The notes under the pieces: generated by a model
The model's input: only the letters and a program-made list of their open reading frames with translations
Databases searched by the model: none
Told to the model about the DNA's origin: nothing
Made by a program: the position numbers and the translations under genes
Assembly (NCBI GenBank): GCA_020226215.1
Contig: CM035235.1
Location: 64,501 to 128,500 of the forward strand
Direction: 5' to 3'
Length of the DNA: 64,000 bases
From: Sindora glabra
Lineage: Eukaryota > Streptophyta > Magnoliopsida > Fabales > Fabaceae
Part shown: positions 12,364-24,016 of the stretch, in pieces
Layout: the number at the start of each line of letters is the position of its first letter
Numbering within the stretch: the stretch's first letter is position 1

Positions 12364-13390
12364 CTTTTTCCAAAAAGAAGAATTATTGTAAAGAAAATTG
12401 AAGTTGAAAACTAGATTTTGGAGTCCCTTAGAAAAGTAAAAGTTAACATACCTTTGTTAGATTTGATAAAACAAATTGCAAGGTGTGCTAACTTTTTAGA
12501 AAATTTGCGTATTAATAAGAGGAAATTAAGGAATTATAAGAAAGTGAGTATAAAGGCAAATGTTTTTGCAATCACTCAAAGAAAATTACTAAGAAAATGT
12601 AAAAATCTAAGTACATTTACCATTCCATTAATTATAGGAAAAACCAGAATTGAAAATGTCATACTAAATTTAGGAGCATCAATTAATGTCATGCTTCTTT
12701 CTATTTTTAATTCTCTAAATTTAAGACCTTTGAAAGAAATAAAAGTGGTTTTTCAATTAGCAAATAGATATAACATTTACCCTTTAGGTGTTGTTGAGGA
12801 TATTCTAGTATAGGTTGATGGACTCATCTTTCTAGTAGATTTTTACATTTTTGAAAATGGAAAATGAGGCATTTGATATTCTTTTATCAATCATTCTTGG
12901 TCGGCCTTTTCTCAAGAAAATAAAATTTATGATTAATGTTCGTGATGGAACATTAACCATGAAATTCGATGCTATTACAATTAAATTTGATATTTCTAAG
13001 GCCATGCAAGATAATTTTATGTCCTTTCTTACCACTTTGGAGCCTTTAGTCCATGATATTCTTCATTTTGAATTTTCTAATGCTATCTTTGACTTTACTA
13101 TTTCTACTATTTCTATGATTTTTTATTATAATGTTTCTATTTTTGATATTGTTGGTTTTGTATTTGTTGATTATGATTTATATATTAATGATACATATAA
13201 TAACATACTTGTTGAGTTTCCTAAAATTTCTAAATTTATGGATTGTATGGATAACCATAAATGCACTTGTAAAAATAATGATTTTAAGTGTGTTATATGT
13301 TTTAAAATTGATGCCTTCATAAATGATGAAAATACAAATGTTGTTTCAAAAATTATAGGAAAAAATAGTGATAAAGACATTCCACTTTAA
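12364..13390 (+). pseudogene. Athila-type aspartic protease plus cysteine-bearing tail, A1 copy
   Basis: From about 12418 the translation reads as the Athila protease: VKVNIPLLDLIKQI, then KCKNLSTFTIPLIIG, the active-site region (NLGASINVM, where DLGASINVM is expected, so the catalytic Asp is Asn) and LANRYNIYPLGVVEDILV. A stop at 12811-12813 and a frame change follow. The second part (12851-13390) continues through ILGRPFLKKIKFMINV and ends in a tail with CTCKNNDFKCVIC, then FINDENTNVVSKI. In autonomous elements RT would follow the protease; here the tail runs straight into the 3' untranslated region. The protease would cleave Gag; this copy is dead. Confidence 0.78.
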
Positions 13391-15030
13391 AAAAAATTGC
13401 TTTAACACTAATCATTTTAACCATCACATTGAATTCATTTTACTAGATGATTTTGAATATACAAGAAAAAATGATTTAAGAATAACACCTAAAGAATTTA
13501 TTATGGAAGTAATGAAAGTAGTCAATCATTAAATAAATCTTGGTCAAAGTCCTTCAAGCCATGCCTAGCCAATAACATTAAAGAAAGGCACTTCTTGAAA
13601 GCTAACCCAAGTCATTTAGATTTACTTTCTCTCATCCTTCTCTTTTATTTACTTAGCCTTTACTTTTCTTGTTCTTGATAATGATGTTGACATGCGTTAC
13701 ATTGAGGATAATGTAAAATTTAAGTGTAAGAGAGATTTTTAGAATTTATTTTATGTTTTGTGTCTTCATTTAATGTATTTCAAAAAAATATATAAAATTT
13801 ATTTTCATGTTTTCACTTAGTTTTGAGTCATTTTAGTTGCATTTCATTAATAGAGATTTTAAATTTTTTATGAGTAGGATTCAATTGAAGTTAGATAAAA
13901 TTTATAACATGATTGAATAAATAATTTTGCCTTTTGAAATTGATGGATATAGTGATAGATTTTGAATGAGTAGATTGATCTTGGTAGGATGACTTACCTT
14001 CTAAGATTTTGAGCCTTATGTTAAAAATTCATGCAATTCTCTTTCCTTCTTGTATGATATTCTTCCATGTTTTGTTTACTTTGATTCTTTTTAAGACTAT
14101 ATTTACACACGTATGCATAAAAATGAAAAAGACATTCTTTCTTTGTTTAAGTTAGAGCCATATAACCAACCTTAAATTTTTATCATCATTAGCCCCTTTG
14201 CACTTTAATTGCATTTTCTTGATTAATTAACCTACGATCATTTTTTCAATGAAAAATAAATATTTTTACCTAACTTTAGGGATTAGTAGAGCATTTGAAT
14301 TTTTATAAGATAGGCTTTTAAATAAGTGTAAGAGCGTATAAATTATGAAAATTTATCAATTTCAAGTTCAAAGATTAGTTTAAAAAAGAGAAAAAGAAAA
14401 AATTACAAAAAAATGAAAATGAAAAATTAAAAAAAGAAAAGAAAAAAAGGAAATTGAAAAAAAAAGAAAGAAAAGGAAAAAGAAAAATAAAGAAGTTAAT
14501 GAGTGTTTGAATTTGAATTTGGCTTACTGTGTTGAGTTATAATTGTTTCTGATTTACCCATATATATTTAATTCAAGTGCTTTATTGATTTGTTTGGTTT
14601 CTACCCTTTTACATTCCTATTTTTCCTTTCCTTTTTCCCTAGAATAAAGTTCCTATTACAACTTAGAATAAAATTCTTTTAATTCGTGTTATGCATATGA
14701 TTTAAGTAATGGTGATTAGATGATTAGCAAGCTTATAATAAGGCAATTTCATAGAAAGAATTTAAATGAAACACTTAAGAGTTGAAGAGTGAATCTTGTG
14801 AAAATCTACCATGTTAATCTATCCTTTTTAGATGAAATTACTATGTTAGTTATTTTAAATTTATAAAAAAAAATTTCATGATGTGTTATATTTCTTAGTG
14901 GCTTTTATTTGTCTCTTGCTTGTAGATTTGTAATTTTCAAATTTTTGAAAAATAAAGTCTTTTATTTCTTAGTTTTGAATAAAATTGTGTCTTGCTCAAA
15001 AAATGTGCAAGAGCTAAATGTGGGCTAATT
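13391..15030 (+). other. A1 3' untranslated region and polypurine tract
   Basis: The region holds a 'attgaggataatgtaaaat' block with an internal purine run (13722-13737), a purine-only tract of roughly 110 bases (about 14383-14495), and the plus-strand primer tract GCTAAATGTGGGCTAATT (15013-15030) abutting the 3' LTR. No coding potential. All three landmarks recur in A2 and A4. Confidence 0.7.
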
Positions 15031-16695
15031 TGATAAGATTTGATCTATATTATTTCTTCCTGTTTCATGTCTCTTAGTGTGTTGTATTTGCTAAATTCCA
15101 TAAAATTGGCCTTGTTTTGTAATTTTAGGATTGGTTTTACAAAATTCCAAATTTATTTAGTTAACATTAGATTTTGACACTATTTTTATTTTTTAGCTAT
15201 ATCTTCGGCTTTGAATGTTAAATTGGAGTGATTTTTAACCATTTGAAAGCTTAAAAAAAGATCTACAACTTTAGTGTTTTGGTTAAGGCCTAGTTCGAAC
15301 TTTTTAAAGCCTTTATTTAGCGAAGAAACTAAAGCCCTATTTATATCCTAGTTAAGTTAGCTTCAATTTTTAGGTCATATGTAGAGCTCCAGAGGTCCAA
15401 TGAGTATGAAACCAACTGCCAATCATAAGACCTATTTCTACAAGTTTTATGTTTATGATTTGTCTAAATTATATTATTTTAGTGGTCTTATATTAATTGA
15501 AAGGCAAACTTACGAGAATTCATTACTATAACTCTTAGAGTTAATTGCTTTGTAAAATAAGTTTTAGGCTTCTAAAAATTAGAAAGGTCCCATTCTTGTA
15601 ATCCTGTAAGACATAAAACTTATGTCCAATAGGGTCTTAGGTTAATTAGGTTAGATATAAAGGCAAGAATATAGATTAGACTTGGAAATTTTTATGTACT
15701 TTACACTTTACAGAATTCAGCTTTCTCTTTTCTTCTACTGTTCTTGCTCTTTATCAAAGGAAGGCTAAATTTTAGAGTTAATTTAAGGAGTTTGAAACTT
15801 TTTTCTATTGGATTATGAGATCATAATTTGTAATGTTAACTTTCTTTAATTAATTTTTCTCTTTCCTTAATTACTTGTATTGATTTCTTGAAATTACATC
15901 TATTAGATGTTGATTTGGTATAATTGGTATTCATCCCTATAATTTTTAATCTTTTATTGTTTTGATGTTGAATTGTGGTTAGTAAATCATGATTTTACAT
16001 ATAAAGGCAAAGGGTTGAGGGACTGATTTAGAGGTTTCTAATTTAGTTTCTCAATTTAATTGAATTCTATCTTTAAATTAATTTCAATCTAGCTTAGGGA
16101 TTATAATGATTACTTAATTCAGCTAATCTCCATTGATCAAATCCTAGATGATTATCTAACATAGGATACATGAATTATTACATGGGTCTAGGTGATCCAA
16201 ATTTGAAAGATTAATTAGAAAAGTCAAATATCAATTGATCCATGATTAATTCAATCTAGAGCTCTTAATTCTATGAATTGGCTATTTTATTACAATGATT
16301 TTCTTCCTTACTATTTATTTTAAATTTTTCTTTATTTAATACATTTACTTCAATACATTTATTTTGTATTTTGCTTTATTTAATACATTTATTTCAATTT
16401 TGAATCATAAAATCTCCTAATTTTGTATTCTACATAATTTTGCATACTGCATTCATACTACATTTTACATAACTATCTATATTCATATTGCTTTTTGTTT
16501 GCGTTTATTTTGCATCTATTTCTTCTATTTCTAGTGCATAATAAATTAAAGAATTATGTAAATATTATTAGTGAATCAATTTGGAGGAGATAATTCAACG
16601 GATCACAAAGATATAACCTAGTTTGTCTAACTATGTTACTTTATTTTTAAGAAATCAGCATAACCTACTTTTGGTTCATTGCAATGCACAAATCA
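15031..16695 (+). repeat. 3' LTR of A1
   Basis: Starts TGATAAGATTTG after the polypurine tract and ends GCACAAATCA; 1665 bp. A TATA-like TATAAAGG lies near 15655. Homologous to the 5' LTR at 8531. Confidence 0.88.
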
Positions 16696-18163
16696 AATTT
16701 TCATAAAATTCACTCTCCATCTCTTAAGTGTTTAAGACAAGTTTTTCACTTAAACTCATTTTATAAAATTATTCTACTATAAGCTTTCTTATCTTCTAAT
16801 TTCCCCTACTTAAATTATATGTATAACACAAATCAAAAATACTTTATTCAAGGCTGCAATGTAGCTAAGGAAAAGGAAAGGAAAAATGAATATATGAAAG
16901 AGTAGAAATCAATGAAATTAATAAAGTACTTGAATTATAAATATATAGGCTAATCATGAACAATTATAACTTAACATAGTAATCTAACATTAAATTTAAA
17001 CACTCATCAACTTCTTTTTTTTTCCTTCTTATTAACTTTTTTTTTTACCTTATTCTTCTTCTTTTTTTCACTTTTTCATTTTTTTATTCTTTTTCATTTT
17101 TTTATTTTTTGTTTCTTTTTTTTTAATTTTAACTAACTTTTGAACTTAAAGTTGATACATTTTCATAACATGCATACTTATAAAACCCTACACTTATTTA
17201 AAAGTTTATCTCACAAAAATTCAAATCTTTAAAGTTATGTAAAGATACTTGTTTTTATTAGAAAAAGAAATATTCATGGGTTAATTAACAAAAAAAAAAA
17301 GACAACTAAGCTCAGGAGGCTTAATAAAGATAAAAAAAAAAATTAAAGGTTAGCTTTTTGGCTCTAGTTTAAATAAGGAAATAGTGCCTTTGTAATTTTT
17401 GTCAATACATGTGTAAATGTAATCTTAAAAAAGATCAAAACAAGTTCTAAAGGAACAAATCATAGAAGAATATCACATAAGAAAAAAATAGAATAATATA
17501 AATAATTGACATAAAGCCTAAAATCTCACCAGGAAAAACATACTATAAAAATTTAGTCTATCAATTCAAAATTCATCACTGCACCAATTAATTTCAAAAA
17601 GCAAAATCATTTATTCAATCATATTATAAATCCTATCTAACTTCAATTAAATCTTACTCATAAAAAATTTAAAATCTTTATCAATGGAAAGCAATTAAAA
17701 TGACTCAAAAAAACTTAAAATCAAATGAAGAACTTTTTTATTTTTTTTATTTTTAACTTTGAAATAAATTTTAAAAGTCTTCCCTTACACTTTAATTTTT
17801 ACATTGTTGTCAAAACATATCAAAACTAAGAAAGATAAAAGAGAAGTAAAGTAAAAAAAAGGTAAGAGAATGTAAATCTAAATTGTTTTGATTGTTTCCT
17901 AGGAAGTGCCTTTATTTAGCATTATTAGCTCGACATAGCTATAATATCTTCAACTAGGATCCGCAAGATGGTTGACTACCTTTTTTACCTTTAAATTGCC
18001 AAATTTATATCATTCATTAAAGAAGTCCTTTGCAAACTGGGATCTTCTAGTACAATTTATCTAAATACTATCTTCAAATCACTTTTTTTAAAAGTTTAGA
18101 ATCATCCTGTATAATGAATTCAACATGATTAGTAAAATGATTAGAATGATTAGTAAGAAAGCA
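16696..18163 (-). other. A2 3' untranslated region (continuation)
   Basis: Reverse complement of the A1 and A4 3' untranslated regions. It includes the pyrimidine-only tract (purine on the coding strand) at about 16990-17120 and the second purine run at about 17779-17792. The left edge joins 8530 once A1 is removed. No genes. Confidence 0.75.
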
Positions 18164-18960
18164 CTATTTTCCCCTTAAAAATTCAACTTTGATAAGATCA
18201 ATAGAAAGTGCTAAGTTAGTGGTGGAGACCATTTTTACAAATTGTATTTCCTCATGATCATCAATTTCTACACATTTTAAAACAATAATATTCTTATCAT
18301 TTATAAATACTAAAATCTCCACGTACATGGCACACGTAACGAGTGCAATCATGTTATCAACATAATCCACAAATTTAGAAATATTAAAAAGTTCAGTAAT
18401 CATGCCATTATAAGTATGTCCAATAAGTGTATCAATAACAAAAAAATTAAAACTAGTAACATCAGAAATAGCAACATCAAAATTAGAATAAAAAAATTAG
18501 AATGAGAATATTATGCACGAAAAGCTTAAAAATATGAAGATAAGACATAAAATTATGTGTAGCTTCAAAAGTGTCAAACTTGGCTATTACACTAAGGGCA
18601 ACCAAGAATAATTTAGGAAAAAACCTTGTATATCTTATTTTTCATCTTCAAGATATAAAAATCTAGTAAAAAAATTAGTCCATTAACTTGCACTAAAATA
18701 TCCTTAAGAATATTTATGGGATAAATCTTAAATCTATTTATTAATTGCACAACCACCCTCATTTGTTTTAAAAGTTCTAAATGTAAATCATTGAAAACAA
18801 AAAAGGGCATAACATTAATTAAAGCTTTTAAATCTAACATTGCATACTCAATTATGGTTTTCTTTATAACATATGGAATGGTGAATGTGCCTAAATCTTT
18901 ACATTTTCTTAGTAATTATCTTTGAATATGGTTGACACATTTGTCATCGTACTTACTTTC
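18164..18960 (-). pseudogene. Athila-type protease and tail, A2 copy, broken
   Basis: Read on the minus strand from about 18960 down. The protease core includes MLDLKALINVM (DLGASINVM expected; the catalytic Asp is kept but Gly-Ala-Ser is damaged), VVVQLINRFKIYPINILKDILVQ and LIFLLDFYILKMKNK (18840-18613). The tail (18403-18164) has FVDYVDN and FINDKNIIV, matching the tails of A1, A3 and A4, but its CTCK cysteine cluster is partly lost. Frame breaks separate the two parts. Confidence 0.72.
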
Positions 18961-19676
18961 TCATTGTCCTATAATTTTCTTTTATTAATGCACAAAATTT
19001 TCAAAAAGTTAACATACCTTGGAATTTGTTATATCAAATCTAGCAAATATATGTCAAAATTTACTTTTTCTAAGAGAATTAAAAATTTGTTTTTTATCTT
19101 TAGTCTTCTTTGGTTGAACAACTCTCGTTGGAGATAGAAAAGTAATAGAAAAATTAATAGAAGGTGAGGGTTTAAGGATAGAATTTACTTCACTTTCACC
19201 ATATTTTATCCCTTTTTCTAGTTATTTCTTTTTGTTCTCTTCCGGTTGATGTATTGCTTTTGGTCAGGAAGGTAAAGGAATATCAGCTTGCTTGCCATTC
19301 CTAAGCATTATTATATTTATAACTTCCTTGCCTTTTACTTTATTAGAAGAAAGTTATTTTGAACCTTGTACTTTGAGCTCACTTAAGATTGAAAATAACT
19401 AACCAATCTAAATTTGTAAATTGGTGAATATGGCTTCTTTTTTTTTTTGCTAAAATTGTAAGTTATTAATAGTCATTTGCTTAACTAAATCTTTAAAGGA
19501 TTACTGAAAAGAAGTTAAAATTAAATCTAGTTTTAGAGTAGGATTGGGTGGAATTCTATTATAAGTAGAAGGGTATAAAACTTGACCAAAATTAGTGTCA
19601 TATCTAAAGTTTTGATGATCTCTCCAACTAGGGTATTGATTAAGTTATTTTTACTAGTAATATTACTGTGGTTTAT
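18961..19676 (-). other. A2 gag-protease linker
   Basis: The minus strand carries the degenerate Gln/Asn-rich linker between gag and protease, with traces of the serine/threonine-rich stretch seen at 23282-23464 in A3. It ends at the left TSD of A3 (TTTAT, 19672-19676) and continues at 48245. Confidence 0.6.
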
Positions 19677-21284
19677 TGATGTAAAAAATATTTATTATAT
19701 TATTTTCTCCTATTTCATGTCTCTTAGTGTGCTATACATGCTTAATTTTACAAAATTAGCCTTGTTTTATGATTTGGGATTAGTTTTATAATGTTTTAAA
19801 ATTATTTAGTTAATGCTTGATTTTAACACTATATTTATTTTTTAGCTATATCCTAAGTTATGAATGTTAGATTAGGGTGGTCTTTATACCATTGGAAAGA
19901 TTAAAGGAAGATTTACAACTTTAGTGCTTGGTTAAAGCCTAGTTTGAACTCCTTGAAGTCTTATTTTTATCCCAGCTAAGCCAACTTCAGTTCTTAGATC
20001 ATATCTAGAGCTACACAGGTTTAATTAATATGAAATCAGCACGCAAATCTTTATAAGATCTAGCTCTATAATTTTTATGTTCATAGTTGAGCTAAATTAC
20101 ATTACTTTAGTGGTCTTACACTAGTTGGAAGTCAGACCTATGGGATTTTTACTTTTGTAACTTTTAAAGTTTATTACTTTGTAAAAAAAAGGTTTTAGGC
20201 CTTTAAAAATTAAAAAAAAAAACCTATCTTTGAACTCCTAAAAGGCACAAAATTCAAGTCCAATAGGGTTTTAAGCTAATGAAGTTAAATTTAAGGTAGA
20301 GAACTCATGAGACACAATACACTAGACAAAATTCAATAACATAGTTTTCTCTCTTTTTCTAACTCTTGTATTCTTTAGCCATGAAAGGCTAAATTCAGAG
20401 TTGACTTAAGGATTTTGAAACTCTTCTCTACTAGATTATGAGATCATCATTTGTAATATTAACTTTTTTTAATTAATTTTCCTCTTTCCCTAATGTTTTG
20501 TGCTGATTTCTTGAAATTGCATGTGTTGGATGTTAATTTGATGTAATTGGTATTTATTCTTGTGATTTGTGATCTTTTATTGTTTTAATGTTAAATTGTG
20601 GTTAGTTAATCATGATTTTATAGATAGAGGTAGAAGGTTGAGTGATTAGTTGGAGGTTTCTAGTTTAATTTCTTAATTTAATCGAATTCTATATTTAAAT
20701 CAATTTTGATATAGCTTAAGGATTATAATGATTGCTTAATTCAACTAATCTTAATTGATCAAATCCTATATCATAATCTAGCATAGCATAAGATTTACGA
20801 ATTATTGTAGGGATTCTGAATAATTCAAGGTTAAAAGATTAGTTAAAAAAGTTAAATATTAATTAATCCATGATTAATCTAAATTGAAGCTTTCAATTTC
20901 TTGAATTAATTGTTTTGTTATATCAGTTTTCTTCCTTACTATTTATTTTGTATTTTTCCTTATTTAATACATTTAATTCAATTTCAATTCATAAAACCCC
21001 TCAACTTTGATTCTATATTGGTTCTAGATACTGCATGAAACTACATTCTATTGCATTCTATCCAATATTCTATTTAAGTTGCATTGGCATTCTATTTGCA
21101 TTCATTTCTTAATAGTTTTAATGCTTAAATAATTAGACATTTGTGTAAACATTATTAGCAAGTCAATTGAAGAAAGATAATTTAAGGGATCATAGAGCTA
21201 TAACTTGGTTTCTCCTATTATATTGCATTATTTTACAATAAATTAGTATTAAGATAATTTAGTACATTACGATATGCAAAATCA
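19677..21284 (+). repeat. 5' LTR of A3
   Basis: Starts TGATGTAAAAAATATTTATT and ends GCAAAATCA before the PBS; 1608 bp, the usual length for this family. Confidence 0.88.
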
Positions 21285-21290
21285 AAATTT

Positions 21291-21308
21291 TGGACCCACT
21301 GTCGAGGA
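21291..21308 (+). other. A3 primer binding site (tRNA-Asp type)
   Basis: TGGACCCACTGTCGAGGA, the family site with several substitutions, directly after the 5' LTR. A conserved non-coding leader of about 570 bp follows, up to the gag start at 21883. Confidence 0.7.
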
Positions 21309-21882
21309 TCTACTTGAATTTTTTCCTATATATTATTAGCTGTATATTACATAATTGTTCAAGCAATCTAGTCAGCAATTGCATCTGTTAATGTGTTACT
21401 TGTATTTTATAATAGCTTCCTTTATTATGGATTTTCTTACATTCTCTTGCATTCTTTAATTTTTGCATATTCCTCAATTGCAATTTATCATATTTTACTT
21501 TATCTTACATTTAAATAAAGGTTTTTTTACCTAAAAAAAAGTTTTGTGTAATTTTACATCTTATCTCCCTTCGATAGGTACTAGGTCTCACTAGTTTCGA
21601 TTAAGCTAAAATTTTTTATAGTGCTAGTTTCAATTTTTCTTATCAAAATTCATAAGCTCTGCTTATAGGTGTAGTGTTTTTTAGTCAAATTCCACTTTTT
21701 TTAATCATTTTTTAATTTTTATTGCATTTTTTGATTTTGCATGATTATAGTTTTCATTCCATAGTGGTCCCATAATTTTTAAAAATATCTAAATAGATTA
21801 ATTATATGTGTTTAGAGTGATTTTTCATAATGCACTAGTGTTTTGGTGTTACTTTACTTCTGTCTTAGTGTAGTAATAGTGC

Positions 21883-22650
21883 ATGAATAGGATAATTAAT
21901 GTTGAATTATTAGAATTTGATTCTAAAATTAATAGAACTTTTAATTTTCTGTGTAGGAGTGGAAATACAAGTAGTTCTGCCTTTCCTGCCCCTTCTTTTA
22001 ATCCTTTAGATAGCTTTGATACCATGGCAAATAATAGAACTTTAAAGGAATTAGCTACCCCTAATTTACCTACTAATCATTAAACATCTAATATCTTGAA
22101 CTTGATGCTAATTTTGAGATAAAATCTATTCTAATTCATTTGCTTCCAAGATTCCATGGTCTTGTAGGTGAGAACTCATATAAGCATTTAAAGGAATTCT
22201 ATATGGTATGCTCTACCATAAAGTCTTAAGGAATTTTAGAAAACCATATTAAGCTGAGAGCATTTCCCTTTTCATTTGCTAATGCTACCAAGGAGTAGTT
22301 ATATTATTTGCAGCCTAGTTTTATCACATGTTAGAATGGCATGAAGCAACTTTTCTTGGAAAAATTCTTCCCTGTATCTAGAACAATTGCAATAAGGAAA
22401 GAGACATGTGGTATTATGTAAATAAATGGAAAGACATTATATGAATATAGGGAGAGATTTAAGAAGTTATGTGCAAGCTGTCTATACTACCAAATTAGTG
22501 AACAATTTATAATCCAATGCTTTTATAAAGGCCTTCTTTTTATGGATAAAAGTATGATAAATACAACAAGTAGTGGTATATTGATAAATAAGACTCCTAT
22601 GCCAACAAGAGATTTAAATGCAAATATGGTAGCTAACTCTTGGAACTAGA
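21883..22650 (+). pseudogene. Athila-type gag, A3 copy, broken
   Basis: The start codon at 21883 is intact and opens a 66-residue frame (ELLEFDSKINRTFNFL, then MANNRTLKELATPNLP) that ends at a stop at 22081. The capsid part continues with LLPRFHGLVGENSYKHL, AFPFSFANATKE, LFLEKFFPVSR, LYEYRERFKKLCASC and FMDKSMINTTSSG, broken by stops, mostly at former Gln or Trp codons. The order and spacing match the gag of A1 and A4. Confidence 0.8.
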
Positions 22651-23576
22651 ATTATAAGTGCTATTAAGGTGTGAATGAGATAAATTACTTTTATTTAGAC
22701 TAGAAAAGATTGAAAAGTAGAATAAATAAGTTAACTTCATTATTTAAGTAATTAGCAATAGGATACTAATAACAAATGCAAGCTTGTCCTTCTATTAGAC
22801 TTTATGAAATTTGCTCTTGTCCAAATCATCCAACTAATTATTATCCTACATTACAAGATGATGAGTATTCCTCTTAAGCTTATGCAATAGTAATTTTTCT
22901 TAGTAGACTATAATACTAGTTGTAGCCAAATCAAAATCAATACCAATAATAATTTTCCCTAGTAAACCATAATACTAGTAATAGCCTAATCAAAATCAAT
23001 ACCAGTAGCCACAACCAAACTAGTACCACAAGCAATAAGCTTAATACTCTAGTTGGATAGATAACTAGAATTTTAGATATGGTAGCAATCTTAACCAATT
23101 TCAACATCCTTATTCTTCATACAATAAAATACAGTATAATCCTAACTAAAAACAAGAAGCAAATTCATCCTCCTCTTAACAAAGATTTAAAGAATTAGTT
23201 AAGAAAATGACAGTAAATAACTTATAATTCCAGCAAAGAATAGAGGCTATAATCACTAATTTACAAACTTAAATTGGCTAATTGACTTCTACACTAAGTA
23301 AGCTTAAAGCACAAGGTTTTAATCAATCTTTTTCCAATAATGTAAGAAACAAAGAAGTTGTTAATGCCATTATACTTAGAAGTGGCAAGCAAATTGATGA
23401 GCCTTCATCCTCACAACTAAAGACAAGCCATAAACTAGAAGAGGAAAAATATAAGCAACCATAAAAGATAACACATAATCATAATAAGGTGAATTCTTTC
23501 CTTACAACCCTACCTCCCATTAATTTTCTTACCTCTCCCTTTTCCAAGAAAAAGAGTTTCTTAACAAAAGAAAATT
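22651..23576 (+). other. A3 gag-protease linker with a short tandem repeat
   Basis: This is a degenerate Gln/Asn-rich linker. Two copies of a unit about 59 bp long start near 22891 and 22950, each containing 'accataatactagtaatag'-like sequence. A 60-codon frame at 23282-23464 (ending DEPSSSQLKTSHKLEEEKY) is the conserved polar stretch before the protease. Confidence 0.55.
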
Positions 23577-24016
23577 GAAATTGAAAATTAGATTTTAGGT
23601 TCCGTTCAAAAAGTAGAAGTTAACATAACTTTACTAGATTTAATAAAATAATTTTCAAAGCATGCTAACTTTTTGAAAAATTTATACGTTAATAAGAGAT
23701 AATTAAAGGATGATCAGAAAGTAAATATGAAGGCAAATGTCTCTACAATCATAAAAAAAAACTACCTAGAAAATATAAAGATCCAAGCACATTTACCATT
23801 CCATATATTATAAGAAAACTAGAATTAAGCATGCTATATTAGATCTAGGAGCATCAATCAATGTCATTCTTCCTTTTGTTTTTAATTCTTTGAATTTAGG
23901 ATAATGGTGATTATTTAATTAGTAAATAGATTTAACATTTACCCATTATGTGTTGTTGAGAATATTTTAATGTAAGTTAATAGCTTAAATTTTTCAATAG
24001 AGTTTTACATTTAAAG

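Larger units (their letters stand above)
8531..16695 (+). mobile_element. A1: full-length non-autonomous Athila-like element
   Basis: A1 has two LTRs (8531-10147 and 15031-16695), a PBS, gag, protease with C-terminal tail, a long 3' untranslated region and a polypurine tract, in 8165 bp. TSD is AACTT (8526-8530) and AATTT (16696-16700), one C-to-T apart. Removing A1 restores a continuous A2 3' region that matches the same region of A1 itself. No reverse transcriptase, RNase H or integrase sequence lies between protease and 3' LTR. Confidence 0.9.

Noticed and set aside
16990..17120. Poly-pyrimidine stretch as a retrogene poly(A) tail
   Set aside because: It is the reverse of the conserved purine-only tract in the family 3' untranslated region.
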